Shown here: piece after piece, positions 1 to 6,539 of the stretch
How positions within the stretch are numbered: position 1 is the stretch's first letter
How the letters are laid out: each line of letters starts with the position of its first letter
Assembly: GCA_900767585.1 (NCBI GenBank)
Contig: CAAFZP010000053.1
Location: 1-15,569 of the forward strand
Origin: Lachnospiraceae bacterium
GTDB taxonomy: Bacteria > Bacillota > Clostridia > Lachnospirales > Lachnospiraceae
Reading direction: 5' to 3'
Length of the DNA: 15,569 nt
Translations under genes and position numbers: made by a program
The notes under the pieces: model-generated
Seen by the model: the letters and a program-made list of their open reading frames with translations, nothing else
Database searches by the model: none
Told to the model about the DNA's origin: nothing

Positions 1-140
1 ATCAAATATTTGAGGTTTTTGTGGTAGTTACTTGCGGGGATTGCAAGTCAACTTATACGGATTATCTGCGAATCTAGCACATGAACCTCCTCTTCGCTTC
101 GCTTCGGCTCGGTCATCATCAATCCGCCAATAATCGCAAC
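1..140. other. Non-coding stretch past rpsI terminator
   Basis: This stretch lies beyond the rpsI terminator. No open frame with a credible ribosome binding site and no recognisable RNA gene is seen on either strand. Two weak patterns are visible: a 6-bp inverted repeat (ACTTGC at 30-35 with GCAAGT at 43-48) and a short imperfect CTTCG repetition near 93-107. Neither is enough to assign a function. It may be the intergenic region before a neighbour outside the window. Confidence 0.4.
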
Positions 141-178
141 AAAAAAGCTCCAAGAGAATAAATTCTCTGGAGCTTTTT
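141..178 (-). terminator. Bidirectional intrinsic terminator after rpsI
   Basis: AGCTCC (146-151) pairs with GGAGCT (169-174), and the stem continues as AGAGAA with TTCTCT after one bulged A, around a short AT-rich loop. Runs of A at 141-146 and T at 174-178 flank the stem, so it reads as a rho-independent terminator in both directions. It begins about 20 bases after the rpsI stop codon and closes the rplM-rpsI transcription unit. Confidence 0.9.
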
Positions 179-197
179 GCATGCGATTGCTCGCAAA

Positions 198-596
198 TTA
201 TCTCTTTGAAAACTGCGGAGCACGACGAGCTGCTTTCAAGCCGTACTTCTTTCTTTCCTTCATACGTGGGTCTCTTGTGAGGAATCCTGCCTTCTTAAGA
301 GCTGGTCTGTATTCAGCGTCAGCCTCAAGGAGTGCTCTGGAGATACCATGTCTGATAGCACCAGCCTGACCTGTAAATCCACCACCCTTTACATTTACAA
401 GTACATCGAACTTTCCTTCTGTACCTGTTGCTGCAAATGGCTGCTTAACGATGAGCTTCAATGTATCAAGGCCGAAATACTCATCCATGTCTTTCTTATT
501 GATTGTTACCTTACCAGTTCCTGGTACAAGGTAAACTCTTGCGATACTGCTTTTTCTTCTACCTGTTCCGTAAAATCTATTACTATTCTTAGCCAC
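198..596 (-). CDS. rpsI: 30S ribosomal protein S9 (uS9)
   Basis: S9 is a 30S head protein whose C-terminal tail reaches the P-site tRNA. The 132-residue product has the N-terminal GTGRRK segment (about residues 10-15), the family core GGGFTGQAGAIRHGISRAL at about 71-89, and the conserved basic tail ending in PQFSKR. Length is normal for the family. The start codon is GTG (complement of CAC at 594-596), preceded by GGGAGG with 8 bases of spacing; no ATG alternative fits the family N terminus. It follows rplM with a gap of 17 bases, the usual bicistronic pair, and is transcribed from the rplM promoter. The terminator at 141-178 ends the message. Confidence 0.98.
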   Translation of the reverse strand: MAKNSNRFYGTGRRKSSIARVYLVPGTGKVTINKKDMDEYFGLDTLKLIVKQPFAATGTEGKFDVLVNVKGGGFTGQAGAIRHGISRALLEADAEYRPALKKAGFLTRDPRMKERKKYGLKAARRAPQFSKR

Positions 597-613
597 GAAC
601 GTTTCCTCCCTTA

Positions 614-1048
614 TTAATACTTAATCTCTAATACTTCTGGCTTCTGAGCCTGCTGCTTGTGCTCTGGTCCAGCGTAAACATAAAGCTTCTTGATCATCTC
701 TCTGCCGAGAGGTCCCTTTGGAAGCATGCCCTTAACTGCAAGGTAGATAACGTCTTCCGGCTTCTTAGCCATCTTCTCTTTAAGAGTCTGCTCTTTCATA
801 CCGCCAACGTAATCAGAATGATGATAGTAAACCTTCTGATCCATCTTCTTACCTGTTACTTTGATCTTATCAGCATTTACAACTACTACATAATCGCCTG
901 TGTCGATATGAGGTGTAAATGTTGGCTTGTTCTTTCCTCTTAAAATGCTTGCGATCTCTGATGATAAACGACCTAATGTATGTCCTGTAGCATCTACTAC
1001 ATACCACTTTCTTTCAATGTTTGATGGGCTTGCCATAAAGCTCTTCAT
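614..1048 (-). CDS. rplM: 50S ribosomal protein L13 (uL13)
   Basis: L13 is an early-assembling 50S protein that binds 23S rRNA. The 144-residue protein has the typical N terminus (IERKWYVVDA at about 11-20, then TGHTLGRLSS) and the family signature at about 105-130, which includes the GMLPKGPLGR segment, followed by a C-terminal tail. The ATG at 1048 is chosen because AAGGAGG lies 9 bases upstream and L13 homologues start with a similar MK-x-(Y/F)MA. The internal Met five codons in is a poorer fit. It is the first gene of the rplM-rpsI pair and has its own strong promoter and a leader of about 175 bases. L13 is known in Bacillus to be controlled through an mRNA leader, so autoregulation is plausible here by inference. 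Confidence 0.98.
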   Translation of the reverse strand: MKSFMASPSNIERKWYVVDATGHTLGRLSSEIASILRGKNKPTFTPHIDTGDYVVVVNADKIKVTGKKMDQKVYYHHSDYVGGMKEQTLKEKMAKKPEDVIYLAVKGMLPKGPLGREMIKKLYVYAGPEHKQQAQKPEVLEIKY

Positions 1049-1225
1049 TGTGGTGTTCCTCCTTAAAATTATTCGAATTGTCCTGCATCATTCCCATGCC
1101 TTCAAGCCGAAATGTCCGAAACAGCCTGTCCGCACAGTGCCGAATGCGTACTGTACATTGCTTCAAAAGAGTATTCCGCAAGTCCCGGGGCTATTGGGAC
1201 GCACTTCACCTGTCTTTTGTCACAT
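1049..1225 (-). promoter_or_regulatory. rplM mRNA leader, possible L13 leader
   Basis: This is the predicted 5' untranslated region between the sigma-A promoter (TSS about 1225) and the rplM ATG. It is about 177 bases, far longer than a ribosome binding site needs. It contains a hairpin in which GTCCC (1182-1186) pairs with GGGAC (1196-1200), and a second weak one around CAGT (1135-1138) and ACTG (1150-1153). Firmicutes carry a described L13 leader in this position. I cannot align this sequence to that family by eye, so identity is inferred from location and length. Confidence 0.5.
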
Positions 1226-1231
1226 TTAGGT

Positions 1232-1260
1232 ATTATATTATACGTGCCCGCGTGTGTCAA
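1232..1260 (-). promoter_or_regulatory. Sigma-A promoter of rplM-rpsI
   Basis: On the minus strand a perfect -35 box TTGACA (1255-1260) is separated by exactly 17 bases from a perfect -10 box TATAAT (1232-1237). Transcription should start near 1225. A perfect consensus is expected for a high-output ribosomal protein unit. It gives rplM-rpsI its own promoter, independent of the upstream ecf-truA genes. Confidence 0.93.
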
Positions 1261-1332
1261 CGACTTTTTACCGGAAATGCAGATTTTTGTACAATATTCT
1301 TAATTTTGATATAAAACCATCCCAAATCCGGC

Positions 1333-1358
1333 AAAAAATTCTACATATTTCATATGTA
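1333..1358 (-). terminator. Probable weak terminator after truA
   Basis: On the minus strand TACATAT (complement of 1352-1358) pairs with ATATGTA (complement of 1342-1348) around a 3-base loop, followed a few bases later by a run of six T (complement of 1333-1338). It begins about 18 bases after the truA stop and before the rplM promoter. The stem is AT-only apart from one GC pair, so efficiency is doubtful and readthrough into rplM is possible. Confidence 0.5.
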
Positions 1359-1375
1359 ATTATATACGTCGCATC

Positions 1376-2113
1376 CTATAAATATTCAATTCCAACCAAC
1401 TGCAGCCCGCACGCTTCCGCTTTCGGTCCTGCTGCCGCGCGGTCCTTCGCATCGAGAATCTCCTTCACATGCTCCGGCGGATACATATTCATACCGCATT
1501 TGAGCAATGTACCCATGATAATCCGCACCATATTATATAGGAAGCCGGTTCCGCGAATCGTCATGATGATCATCTTGCCCTCTGTGCGGAAGGAGATTTC
1601 TGTGACTGTGCGCACCGTGGACTCCACCTGTGTCCGTGGCGTGCAGAATGATTTGAAATCATGCTCGCCGACGAGATATGCGGCCGCCTGCTCCATCTTC
1701 GCTACGTCAATGTTGAAATAGCAAAACTTCGAGTAAAGCCTTACAAGCGGATTCGGAAACCGGTCATTCCAGATGCGGTACTCATACGTCTTGATTGTAT
1801 CACAATATCTCGGATGGAAATCATCCGCCACCTGGCACGATTCCTGAATCCGGATATCGTCCGGCAGGCGCTGGTTTAGCGCGAAGCTGATCTTCTCCGG
1901 CGGGATTCGTGTCTCCGTATCAAAGACCGCCACATTTCCAAGCGCATGCACACCGGAATCTGTCCGGCTCGCGCCAATGATCTTGATATCCTCCTGCAAC
2001 AGCTTCGACAGTTCGCGGTTTAAGACCTCCTCGATCGTAATTCCGTTATCCTGAATCTGCCAGCCGCAGTAATTAGTACCGTCATAGGCGACGGTTAATT
2101 TAATTCGTTTCAT
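1376..2113 (-). CDS. truA: tRNA pseudouridine(38-40) synthase TruA
   Basis: TruA converts uridines 38-40 of the tRNA anticodon arm to pseudouridine in the cytoplasm. The 245-residue protein shows the N-terminal YDGTNYCGWQ motif (about 10-19), the catalytic loop GASRTDSGVHA (about 48-58, with the nucleophile Asp52), the core KTYEYRIWN segment, and the C-terminal GTGFLYNMVRIIMGTLL stretch. Length matches the family. The start at 2113 has AGGAG about 9 bases upstream; an in-frame ATG 18 codons earlier lacks a good ribosome binding site and would add a non-conserved tail. It sits 86 bases downstream of ecfT, in the common Firmicute order ecfA-ecfT-truA-rplM-rpsI. The gap to ecfT holds a perfect inverted repeat. 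Confidence 0.97.
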   Translation of the reverse strand: MKRIKLTVAYDGTNYCGWQIQDNGITIEEVLNRELSKLLQEDIKIIGASRTDSGVHALGNVAVFDTETRIPPEKISFALNQRLPDDIRIQESCQVADDFHPRYCDTIKTYEYRIWNDRFPNPLVRLYSKFCYFNIDVAKMEQAAAYLVGEHDFKSFCTPRTQVESTVRTVTEISFRTEGKMIIMTIRGTGFLYNMVRIIMGTLLKCGMNMYPPEHVKEILDAKDRAAAGPKAEACGLQLVGIEYL

Positions 2114-2137
2114 GGAGCGAATCTCCTTTCTCTTTCT

Positions 2138-2158
2138 AATATTGTAAAATACAATATT
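2138..2158. repeat. Perfect 9-bp inverted repeat before truA
   Basis: AATATTGTA (2138-2146) and TACAATATT (2150-2158) form a perfect inverted repeat with a 3-base centre. It lies in the 86-base ecfT-truA gap, about 25 bases upstream of the truA start. There is no T tract after it on the minus strand, so it does not look like an ordinary terminator. It could be an operator, an mRNA processing hairpin, or chance in AT-rich DNA. Confidence 0.7.
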
Positions 2159-2199
2159 CTCTCTCATTACTATATATTATTCATCAGCTATCCTACGCT

Positions 2200-2979
2200 T
2201 TAGAACTTCACAATCAACACCACCGACGCAATAACCATTCCCAGCATACACACATATGCGACCACATCGCGTCTCTCATACACGAGTGGATGCAGCTTCG
2301 TCCGTCCTTTACCTCCCGTATAACAACGGCTGTCCATCGCATCGCCCAGATGTCCGGCACGCAAGATAGCATTCTGGAACAGCGGCAATATCACCGTCTG
2401 AAGCTTCTTTAAACGCACGACCGGATTGCCCTTCTTAAAGTCCGCGCCACGCGCCATCTGCGCTTTCATGATCCGGTCTAACTCTCCAAATAATATCGGC
2501 ACAAACCGGAGCGCGATCGTGATTCCCATTGCCACGCCGCCACTTAGATGCATACACTTCTCCATGCCATCCGTGAGCCGCGTCGGTGTCGTTGTATACA
2601 TCAGCAGGCTCGATATCAGAATCAAAAGCAGCATGCGCCAGAACACGAATCCCGCTTTCATTAAACCTTCCTTCGTAATCGCAAGCACGCCAAGCTTTAC
2701 CAGCGTCGTACCATGCACGGTAAATGCATTTAAGGCACTACAGATCAGTATAAACAAAAATATCCCGCGTGTGCCGCGTATCATCTTGCGCATCGGCACC
2801 CGGCTGCACGCCCACACACCGGCAAATACTGCGGTGAGAAACACAAAAAGCGGAAGATTCCGATCCAGCAAAAGCAGGATAATATATACAATTGTAAATC
2901 GAATTTTGACACGGGGATCCAGCCGGTGGATCATCGAATCCACGCTGTGATACTGTCCCCATGTGATATCCTTCATCAT
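2200..2979 (-). CDS. ecfT: ECF transporter transmembrane protein EcfT
   Basis: EcfT is the integral membrane coupling subunit of energy-coupling factor importers. It links the EcfA ATPases to exchangeable substrate-binding S components for vitamins or metals. The 259-residue protein has hydrophobic segments at about 27-57 (probably two helices), 72-87, 108-128 and 240-258. The long cytoplasmic part carries the two family arginine motifs, AQMARGAD (about 173-180) and AMDSRC (about 214-219), which contact the ATPases. It follows the fused ecfA gene by 29 bases with a GAGG sequence before adjacent ATG codons at 2979 and 2976, so either start is possible. No S-component gene is present here, which fits a shared group II module serving S components encoded elsewhere. 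Confidence 0.95.
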   Translation of the reverse strand: MMKDITWGQYHSVDSMIHRLDPRVKIRFTIVYIILLLLDRNLPLFVFLTAVFAGVWACSRVPMRKMIRGTRGIFLFILICSALNAFTVHGTTLVKLGVLAITKEGLMKAGFVFWRMLLLILISSLLMYTTTPTRLTDGMEKCMHLSGGVAMGITIALRFVPILFGELDRIMKAQMARGADFKKGNPVVRLKKLQTVILPLFQNAILRAGHLGDAMDSRCYTGGKGRTKLHPLVYERRDVVAYVCMLGMVIASVVLIVKF

Positions 2980-3008
2980 GTTCCTACCTCTTTTTAGACA
3001 TTACGAAA

Positions 3009-4901
3009 TCATCTTCCAACCGCATCCGCGATTGCCTGCACGGTCTCCGCAGGCTGTGTATGCTTACACGATACCGGAAGTCCCATGATACGCAGGCGGA
3101 TGAGTAGCTGCATGCATACCGGAAGCTCACAGAGTGCTTCGGAGAGTACTTCTCCGGCTGACTTCCGGGAGCTTCTGTCTCCTGCCTGCCCGTGAACCAA
3201 CTGTCCTGCGTTTCTGTCTCCTGTCTGTCCTACGTTTTTCTCTAACATCTGCCCACTCGTCATACCCGAGGAATCATCCCGCGTCAAATCATCCATCTCA
3301 CGCAGCCATAACCGGTAGAATATATCCGCAGGCGCCCCCTGCTCCAGGATTTTTCCATCCCTCAAATACAATACCTGCTCTGCGTCCTCCACGACCGCAT
3401 CCGCATCGTGGCTGACCACAACCACTGTAATCCCAGCATCCTGGTGTAATGCACGCAGGATCTCCAGCATCTTTTTCTTTCCAACCGGATCAAGCCCTGC
3501 CAATGGTTCATCTAAGATCAGATAATCGGGTTGCATCGCGATCACACCCGCTAATGCCACACGTCGTTTCTGTCCGCCTGACAGCTTATCCATCGGCAGA
3601 TCATAGACATCCTGTGGCAGTCCGACAAACTGAATCGCCTCATACGCCCGCTTCTCCGCTTCCACTTCGCTGATACCGACATTTCGCGGTCCAAACACTA
3701 CATCTTCATATACATTTTTTGCAAATAACTGCTGCTCCGGATACTGGAAGATAAACCCGATTTTCTTACGCAACGCTGCTATATCCGCAGAAGCATCCGT
3801 CACTTCAAGCCCATCCACATAAATGTTTCCGTCTGTCGGAGAAATCAGTGCCGGTATCATCTGCAGAAGTGTTGATTTGCCAGCCCCGGACGGTCCGATG
3901 ATTGCTGTATAGCTGCCTTTCTCGATGGAACAACATACATCTGTCAAGATTGGTTTCTCCCCGTAACTCAGATTGACGTGTTGAAACACGATTGCCTGTG
4001 ACAATGCTTTCGTTTTCTTCCCTGCCGATGCCGGTTCCATCGTCTTCTCCTTCAGAAATGCATACGGATGTTCCTTGTATATGCGTTCCGCAATTGCCGG
4101 AGTTGAGAACAACTCCTTCGTCCGCACGCACCCACACTTCGCTAAAGCATGTGCCAGCTGCACGGTCATCGGCAATTCCAGACCGAGCTCCCGCAGCTTC
4201 TCCGGTTGTGTGAAAATTGCTTCCCGACTGCCCTTCATGGCAAGTCTGCCCTGATGCATCACATAGATCCGGTCCGCCAGCAGAAGTTCCTCCATCAGAT
4301 GCGTGATCAGAATGATCGTAATTCCCTGCTTCTGCAATTCCTTCATCAACTGCAGCACGTCCCGTCTGGATTTCGGATCAAGCATGCTGGTCGCCTCATC
4401 GAGCACGATACAGCGCGGTTTCATCGCAAGTACCCCCGCAATCGCCACCTTCTGCTTTCCACCGCCGGACAATTCCTCGATCCGCATAGATGCCGCAAGA
4501 CCTATCTTTGCAAGTGCATCCTCCACCCGCTTCACCAGTTCCTTGTGTGGCACGCCGATATTCTCCGCGCCGAAGGCAACATCCTCTTCCACGACACTTC
4601 CGATCAACTGATCATCGGGATTCTGGAACACCATACCAACCATCTTCCGGATCGGGATGATATTCTCCTCCTGCATCGCATCGAGTCCACCGATCAGAAC
4701 CGTACCTTCAATCGGTAACAACAACCGGTTTAAGATCTTGGCAAATGTACTCTTCCCGCTTCCATTCACCCCTGCTACAACAATAAATTCCCCCTCATCC
4801 GCATCAAAATTAATCCCACGGATGGCATTTACCATCTCGGTCAGATTCCCTTCTTCATCCCGGTCAAAATATTCAAATGTAAGATCTCTGATTTTAATCA
4901 T
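3009..4901 (-). CDS. ecfA: Fused ECF transporter ATPase EcfA1-EcfA2
   Basis: This protein powers ECF import by ATP hydrolysis at the inner face of the membrane. Its 630 residues hold two complete ABC ATPase domains that are usually separate proteins. Domain 1 has P-loop GVNGSGKST (44-52), Q-loop Gln93, signature LSGGG (144-148), Walker B with Asp168-Glu169 and His201. Domain 2 has GPSGAGKST (336-344), Gln386, LSGGQ (440-444), Asp464-Glu465 and His498. Both catalytic glutamates are present. Two features are odd: the first signature has Gly where Gln is usual, and about 45 hydrophilic residues (about 540-585, including a duplicated GQ-x-GDR) split the domain 2 C-terminal region. The ATG at 4901 has only a weak AGGA site. 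ecfT follows 29 bases downstream. Fusion rather than frame error is clear because the reading frame is uninterrupted. Confidence 0.95.
   Translation of the reverse strand: MIKIRDLTFEYFDRDEEGNLTEMVNAIRGINFDADEGEFIVVAGVNGSGKSTFAKILNRLLLPIEGTVLIGGLDAMQEENIIPIRKMVGMVFQNPDDQLIGSVVEEDVAFGAENIGVPHKELVKRVEDALAKIGLAASMRIEELSGGGKQKVAIAGVLAMKPRCIVLDEATSMLDPKSRRDVLQLMKELQKQGITIILITHLMEELLLADRIYVMHQGRLAMKGSREAIFTQPEKLRELGLELPMTVQLAHALAKCGCVRTKELFSTPAIAERIYKEHPYAFLKEKTMEPASAGKKTKALSQAIVFQHVNLSYGEKPILTDVCCSIEKGSYTAIIGPSGAGKSTLLQMIPALISPTDGNIYVDGLEVTDASADIAALRKKIGFIFQYPEQQLFAKNVYEDVVFGPRNVGISEVEAEKRAYEAIQFVGLPQDVYDLPMDKLSGGQKRRVALAGVIAMQPDYLILDEPLAGLDPVGKKKMLEILRALHQDAGITVVVVSHDADAVVEDAEQVLYLRDGKILEQGAPADIFYRLWLREMDDLTRDDSSGMTSGQMLEKNVGQTGDRNAGQLVHGQAGDRSSRKSAGEVLSEALCELPVCMQLLIRLRIMGLPVSCKHTQPAETVQAIADAVGR
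3174..3237. repeat. Degenerate short repeats inside ecfA
   Basis: The 18 bases at 3174-3191 and at 3213-3230 differ at only two positions; they encode GQAGDR and GQTGDR. A second pair, GTCCTGCGTTT (3203-3213) and GTCCTACGTTT (3227-3237), differs at one position and is offset by 24 bases. The frame is kept throughout. This suggests expansion by slippage or local duplication of a linker in the C-terminal part of the fused ATPase. Confidence 0.75.
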
Positions 4902-4962
4902 ATTATTCTATGTTCCTGACTAACTTTTCGGTTCAGGCTATCTGCCTTATAACATATCCATT

Positions 4963-4992
4963 ACTATACCATTTTTTCTGCATATCCCGCAA
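4963..4992 (-). promoter_or_regulatory. Probable sigma-A promoter of ecfA-ecfT-truA
   Basis: On the minus strand TTGCGG (4987-4992) lies 18 bases from TATAGT (4963-4968). The predicted start near 4956 would give a leader of about 55 bases before the ecfA ATG. The -35 box matches only in its TTG core. It lies in the divergent gap between ecfA and the plus-strand gene at 5082. Confidence 0.55.
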
Positions 4993-5028
4993 TTTTTTCT
5001 CAAAAGAATATGATTTTTTTCTCCTCTA

Positions 5029-5037
5029 TGCTATAAT
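5029..5037 (+). promoter_or_regulatory. Extended -10 promoter of plus-strand gene
   Basis: TGCTATAAT at 5029-5037 is a perfect extended -10 element (TG-N-TATAAT). No good -35 box is seen 17 bases upstream, which fits the extended -10 class. Transcription should begin near 5044, giving a leader of about 38 bases that includes the GGGAGGG ribosome binding site at 5070-5076. Confidence 0.7.
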
Positions 5038-5081
5038 TGGTATGGTTTGACATTTATTTTTCACACATCGGGAGGGTACAT

Positions 5082-5624
5082 ATGGATTTTTCAAATTTTC
5101 CAAACATCAATGCACGGGTCACCGCATGGGGCGGTATCAAGCAAACTGCATTTAACAAGAAAAAATACGCGGCCGCAGAAGCATCATGGAATCTGCTTTC
5201 TCCACAGGAGATTGCAATGCTTGACCAGCAGATTCCTTATGGGGTGGAAGCATTCTCATTCGTTGCAACACCGACCGCTATCCTCGTCTATGAGGCGAAG
5301 ACGGTGCGCGTGATTCCGGTTCGCGATATCATGTGGATCTATGGAAATGTAGTTAAACAGACGATGAATTTTATTCCGACAAGCAAATTCCATACCTTAT
5401 ATCTGCTTGCGCGAGATGGTGGAACTTATTCACTCGGGCAGATTACCACCGGTGGTTTCTCCAAGAAGGCACCGCTGGACGAAGCGATCGTCCAGTTGAA
5501 GAACCTGTTATTCCCATACAGAAAGGGTATCGTCTATGGCTACTCTGATGAAATCAGCAACTATTTTCATGGAAACCTCGCCGCCGCTATCCAGATGGTT
5601 GACGCGAAATCCATGGAGCCATAG
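5082..5624 (+). CDS. Hypothetical protein, possible PH-like domain
   Basis: I do not recognise this 180-residue protein with confidence. The start is the ATG at 5082, which has GGGAGGG at 5070-5076. An earlier ATG at 5037 overlaps the -10 box and cannot lie in the message. There is no signal peptide or membrane helix. Residues 55-150 look like a run of beta strands (FSFVATPTAILVYE, then VRVIPVRDIMWIYG, then HTLYLLARDGG) followed by an amphipathic helix at about 132-146. That resembles the small pleckstrin-homology-like proteins common in Firmicutes. A GYSDEI motif at 153-158 begins a C-terminal helical part. It is the only plus-strand gene here, divergent from ecfA and convergent with the prepilin gene. 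Codon use looks native. Function is unknown. Confidence 0.75.
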   Translation: MDFSNFPNINARVTAWGGIKQTAFNKKKYAAAEASWNLLSPQEIAMLDQQIPYGVEAFSFVATPTAILVYEAKTVRVIPVRDIMWIYGNVVKQTMNFIPTSKFHTLYLLARDGGTYSLGQITTGGFSKKAPLDEAIVQLKNLLFPYRKGIVYGYSDEISNYFHGNLAAAIQMVDAKSMEP

Positions 5625-5687
5625 ACCCGCGTCGGGTATGCAATATGCCGGCCTGATCGCCAGTCAATGCAACCTCACATAACGGAT

Positions 5688-5733
5688 AAAAAAAGGATTA
5701 GCTGTATCTATACAGTCAATCCTTTTTCCTTTT
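5688..5733. terminator. Bidirectional terminator between convergent genes
   Basis: AAAAAGGATT (5690-5699) pairs perfectly with AATCCTTTTT (5718-5727). After an A-C mismatch and a G-U pair, the stem extends inward through CTGTA and TACAG around a short loop. The built-in A and T runs make it functional in both directions. It lies 64 bases past the stop of the plus-strand gene and about 65 bases past the stop of the minus-strand prepilin gene, so both can share it. Confidence 0.93.
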
Positions 5734-5797
5734 ATATTCAAAATATATTCTCATCAATTATTACACCGTCTGCATCGGCAGGTTCGGGCAAACTGTT

Positions 5798-6439
5798 CTA
5801 ATGAATCGTCTCGCTTCCGGCAAACTTGTTCGTATCTTCCAGATATTTATATCCTTCGCCTGCCTCATACTGGATCAGGCATCCGGAATTATAATACTGT
5901 GCGAACAATACTTTTCCTTCGCCACCGTACACAACGATTACGCCCGGACAACCGAACTGTCCATAGAAGCTGTCGCAGTTCATACCGAGCGGTTCGTATT
6001 CATCTCCGTGGAAATTGAAGAACTTATACTCACTGCCGTTCTTGGCATCCAACTCCTCCAAGACCTTCTCTGCGAAATAATACTCCAGTTCATTCGCTGC
6101 AGTAATACCATTCTTACTCTGATTCTGCGCACGGCTGATCATGTAATTCGTCAGCACTCCGCAAGGCACTGTTCTACCGGCAGAATCCGTATACGTCTTA
6201 TTCAGATTCATCTCATGTTCCTCTGCATAAGAAGATACCAGACCGGCCTCAACTGCCTGCACGATCGTCCGCAATTCTTCCGTCGCATTCGATGCCCGCG
6301 CCTTCCGGATGTACCGGATCACCATCAGCCCTACCGCTCCCGCAAGCACCGCCATAATCGCTATTACAATGATTAATTCTACAAGCGTAAAGCCTGCATT
6401 TCCTGAACTATTTTCTGAAATCCTTCTCCGTTTTTTCAT
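5798..6439 (-). CDS. Type IV prepilin-like protein
   Basis: This is a secreted pilin-like protein processed by prepilin peptidase. From the ATG at 6439, residues 1-16 form a basic leader ending in Gly16. A classic class III signal follows: FTLVEL with Glu at mature position 5, then a hydrophobic helix to about residue 38 (IIVIAIMAVLAG). The remaining soluble domain of about 175 residues has four cysteines and no obvious family signature; total length is 213. An in-frame ATG at 6454 would add five residues. The 6439 start is preferred because GGGG lies 7 bases before it, but the choice is uncertain. No assembly ATPase, platform protein or peptidase gene is nearby, so it must depend on machinery encoded elsewhere. 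It has its own promoter at 6481-6509. It could be a minor pilin or a pseudopilin. Confidence 0.88.
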   Translation of the reverse strand: MKKRRRISENSSGNAGFTLVELIIVIAIMAVLAGAVGLMVIRYIRKARASNATEELRTIVQAVEAGLVSSYAEEHEMNLNKTYTDSAGRTVPCGVLTNYMISRAQNQSKNGITAANELEYYFAEKVLEELDAKNGSEYKFFNFHGDEYEPLGMNCDSFYGQFGCPGVIVVYGGEGKVLFAQYYNSGCLIQYEAGEGYKYLEDTNKFAGSETIH

Positions 6440-6480
6440 ACCTCTACCCCGCATATGTCGAACTTTCCATAACTACTGTC

Positions 6481-6509
6481 ATCATATCATCATATGCGCA
6501 GCAAGGCAA
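6481..6509 (-). promoter_or_regulatory. Sigma-A promoter of the prepilin gene
   Basis: On the minus strand TTGCCT (6504-6509) is separated by 17 bases from TATGAT (6481-6486), matching consensus at 4/6 and 5/6 positions. The predicted start near 6474 lies 20-35 bases upstream of either possible start codon. The promoter sits in the 85-100 base gap after the peptidase gene, so the prepilin need not rely on upstream transcription. Confidence 0.7.
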
Positions 6510-6539
6510 ACGTATTTCTATCAAATGCATGGTAAAAAA

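Noticed and set aside
30..48. Short inverted repeat ACTTGC/GCAAGT as a terminator or RNA
   Set aside because: Only 6 bp, no T tract on either strand, and no flanking gene to explain it.
2138..2158. Palindrome before truA as an intrinsic terminator
   Set aside because: The stem is AT-rich and has no T tract on the transcribed strand; it is kept only as a possible operator.
3134..4718. Several long plus-strand open frames opposite ecfA
   Set aside because: They are low-complexity Pro/Ser/His-rich shadows of the real minus-strand gene, which has complete ABC motifs.
5037..5081. Earlier ATG for the plus-strand hypothetical protein
   Set aside because: It overlaps the extended -10 box, so it would be upstream of the transcript. 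The ATG at 5082 has GGGAGGG in front of it.
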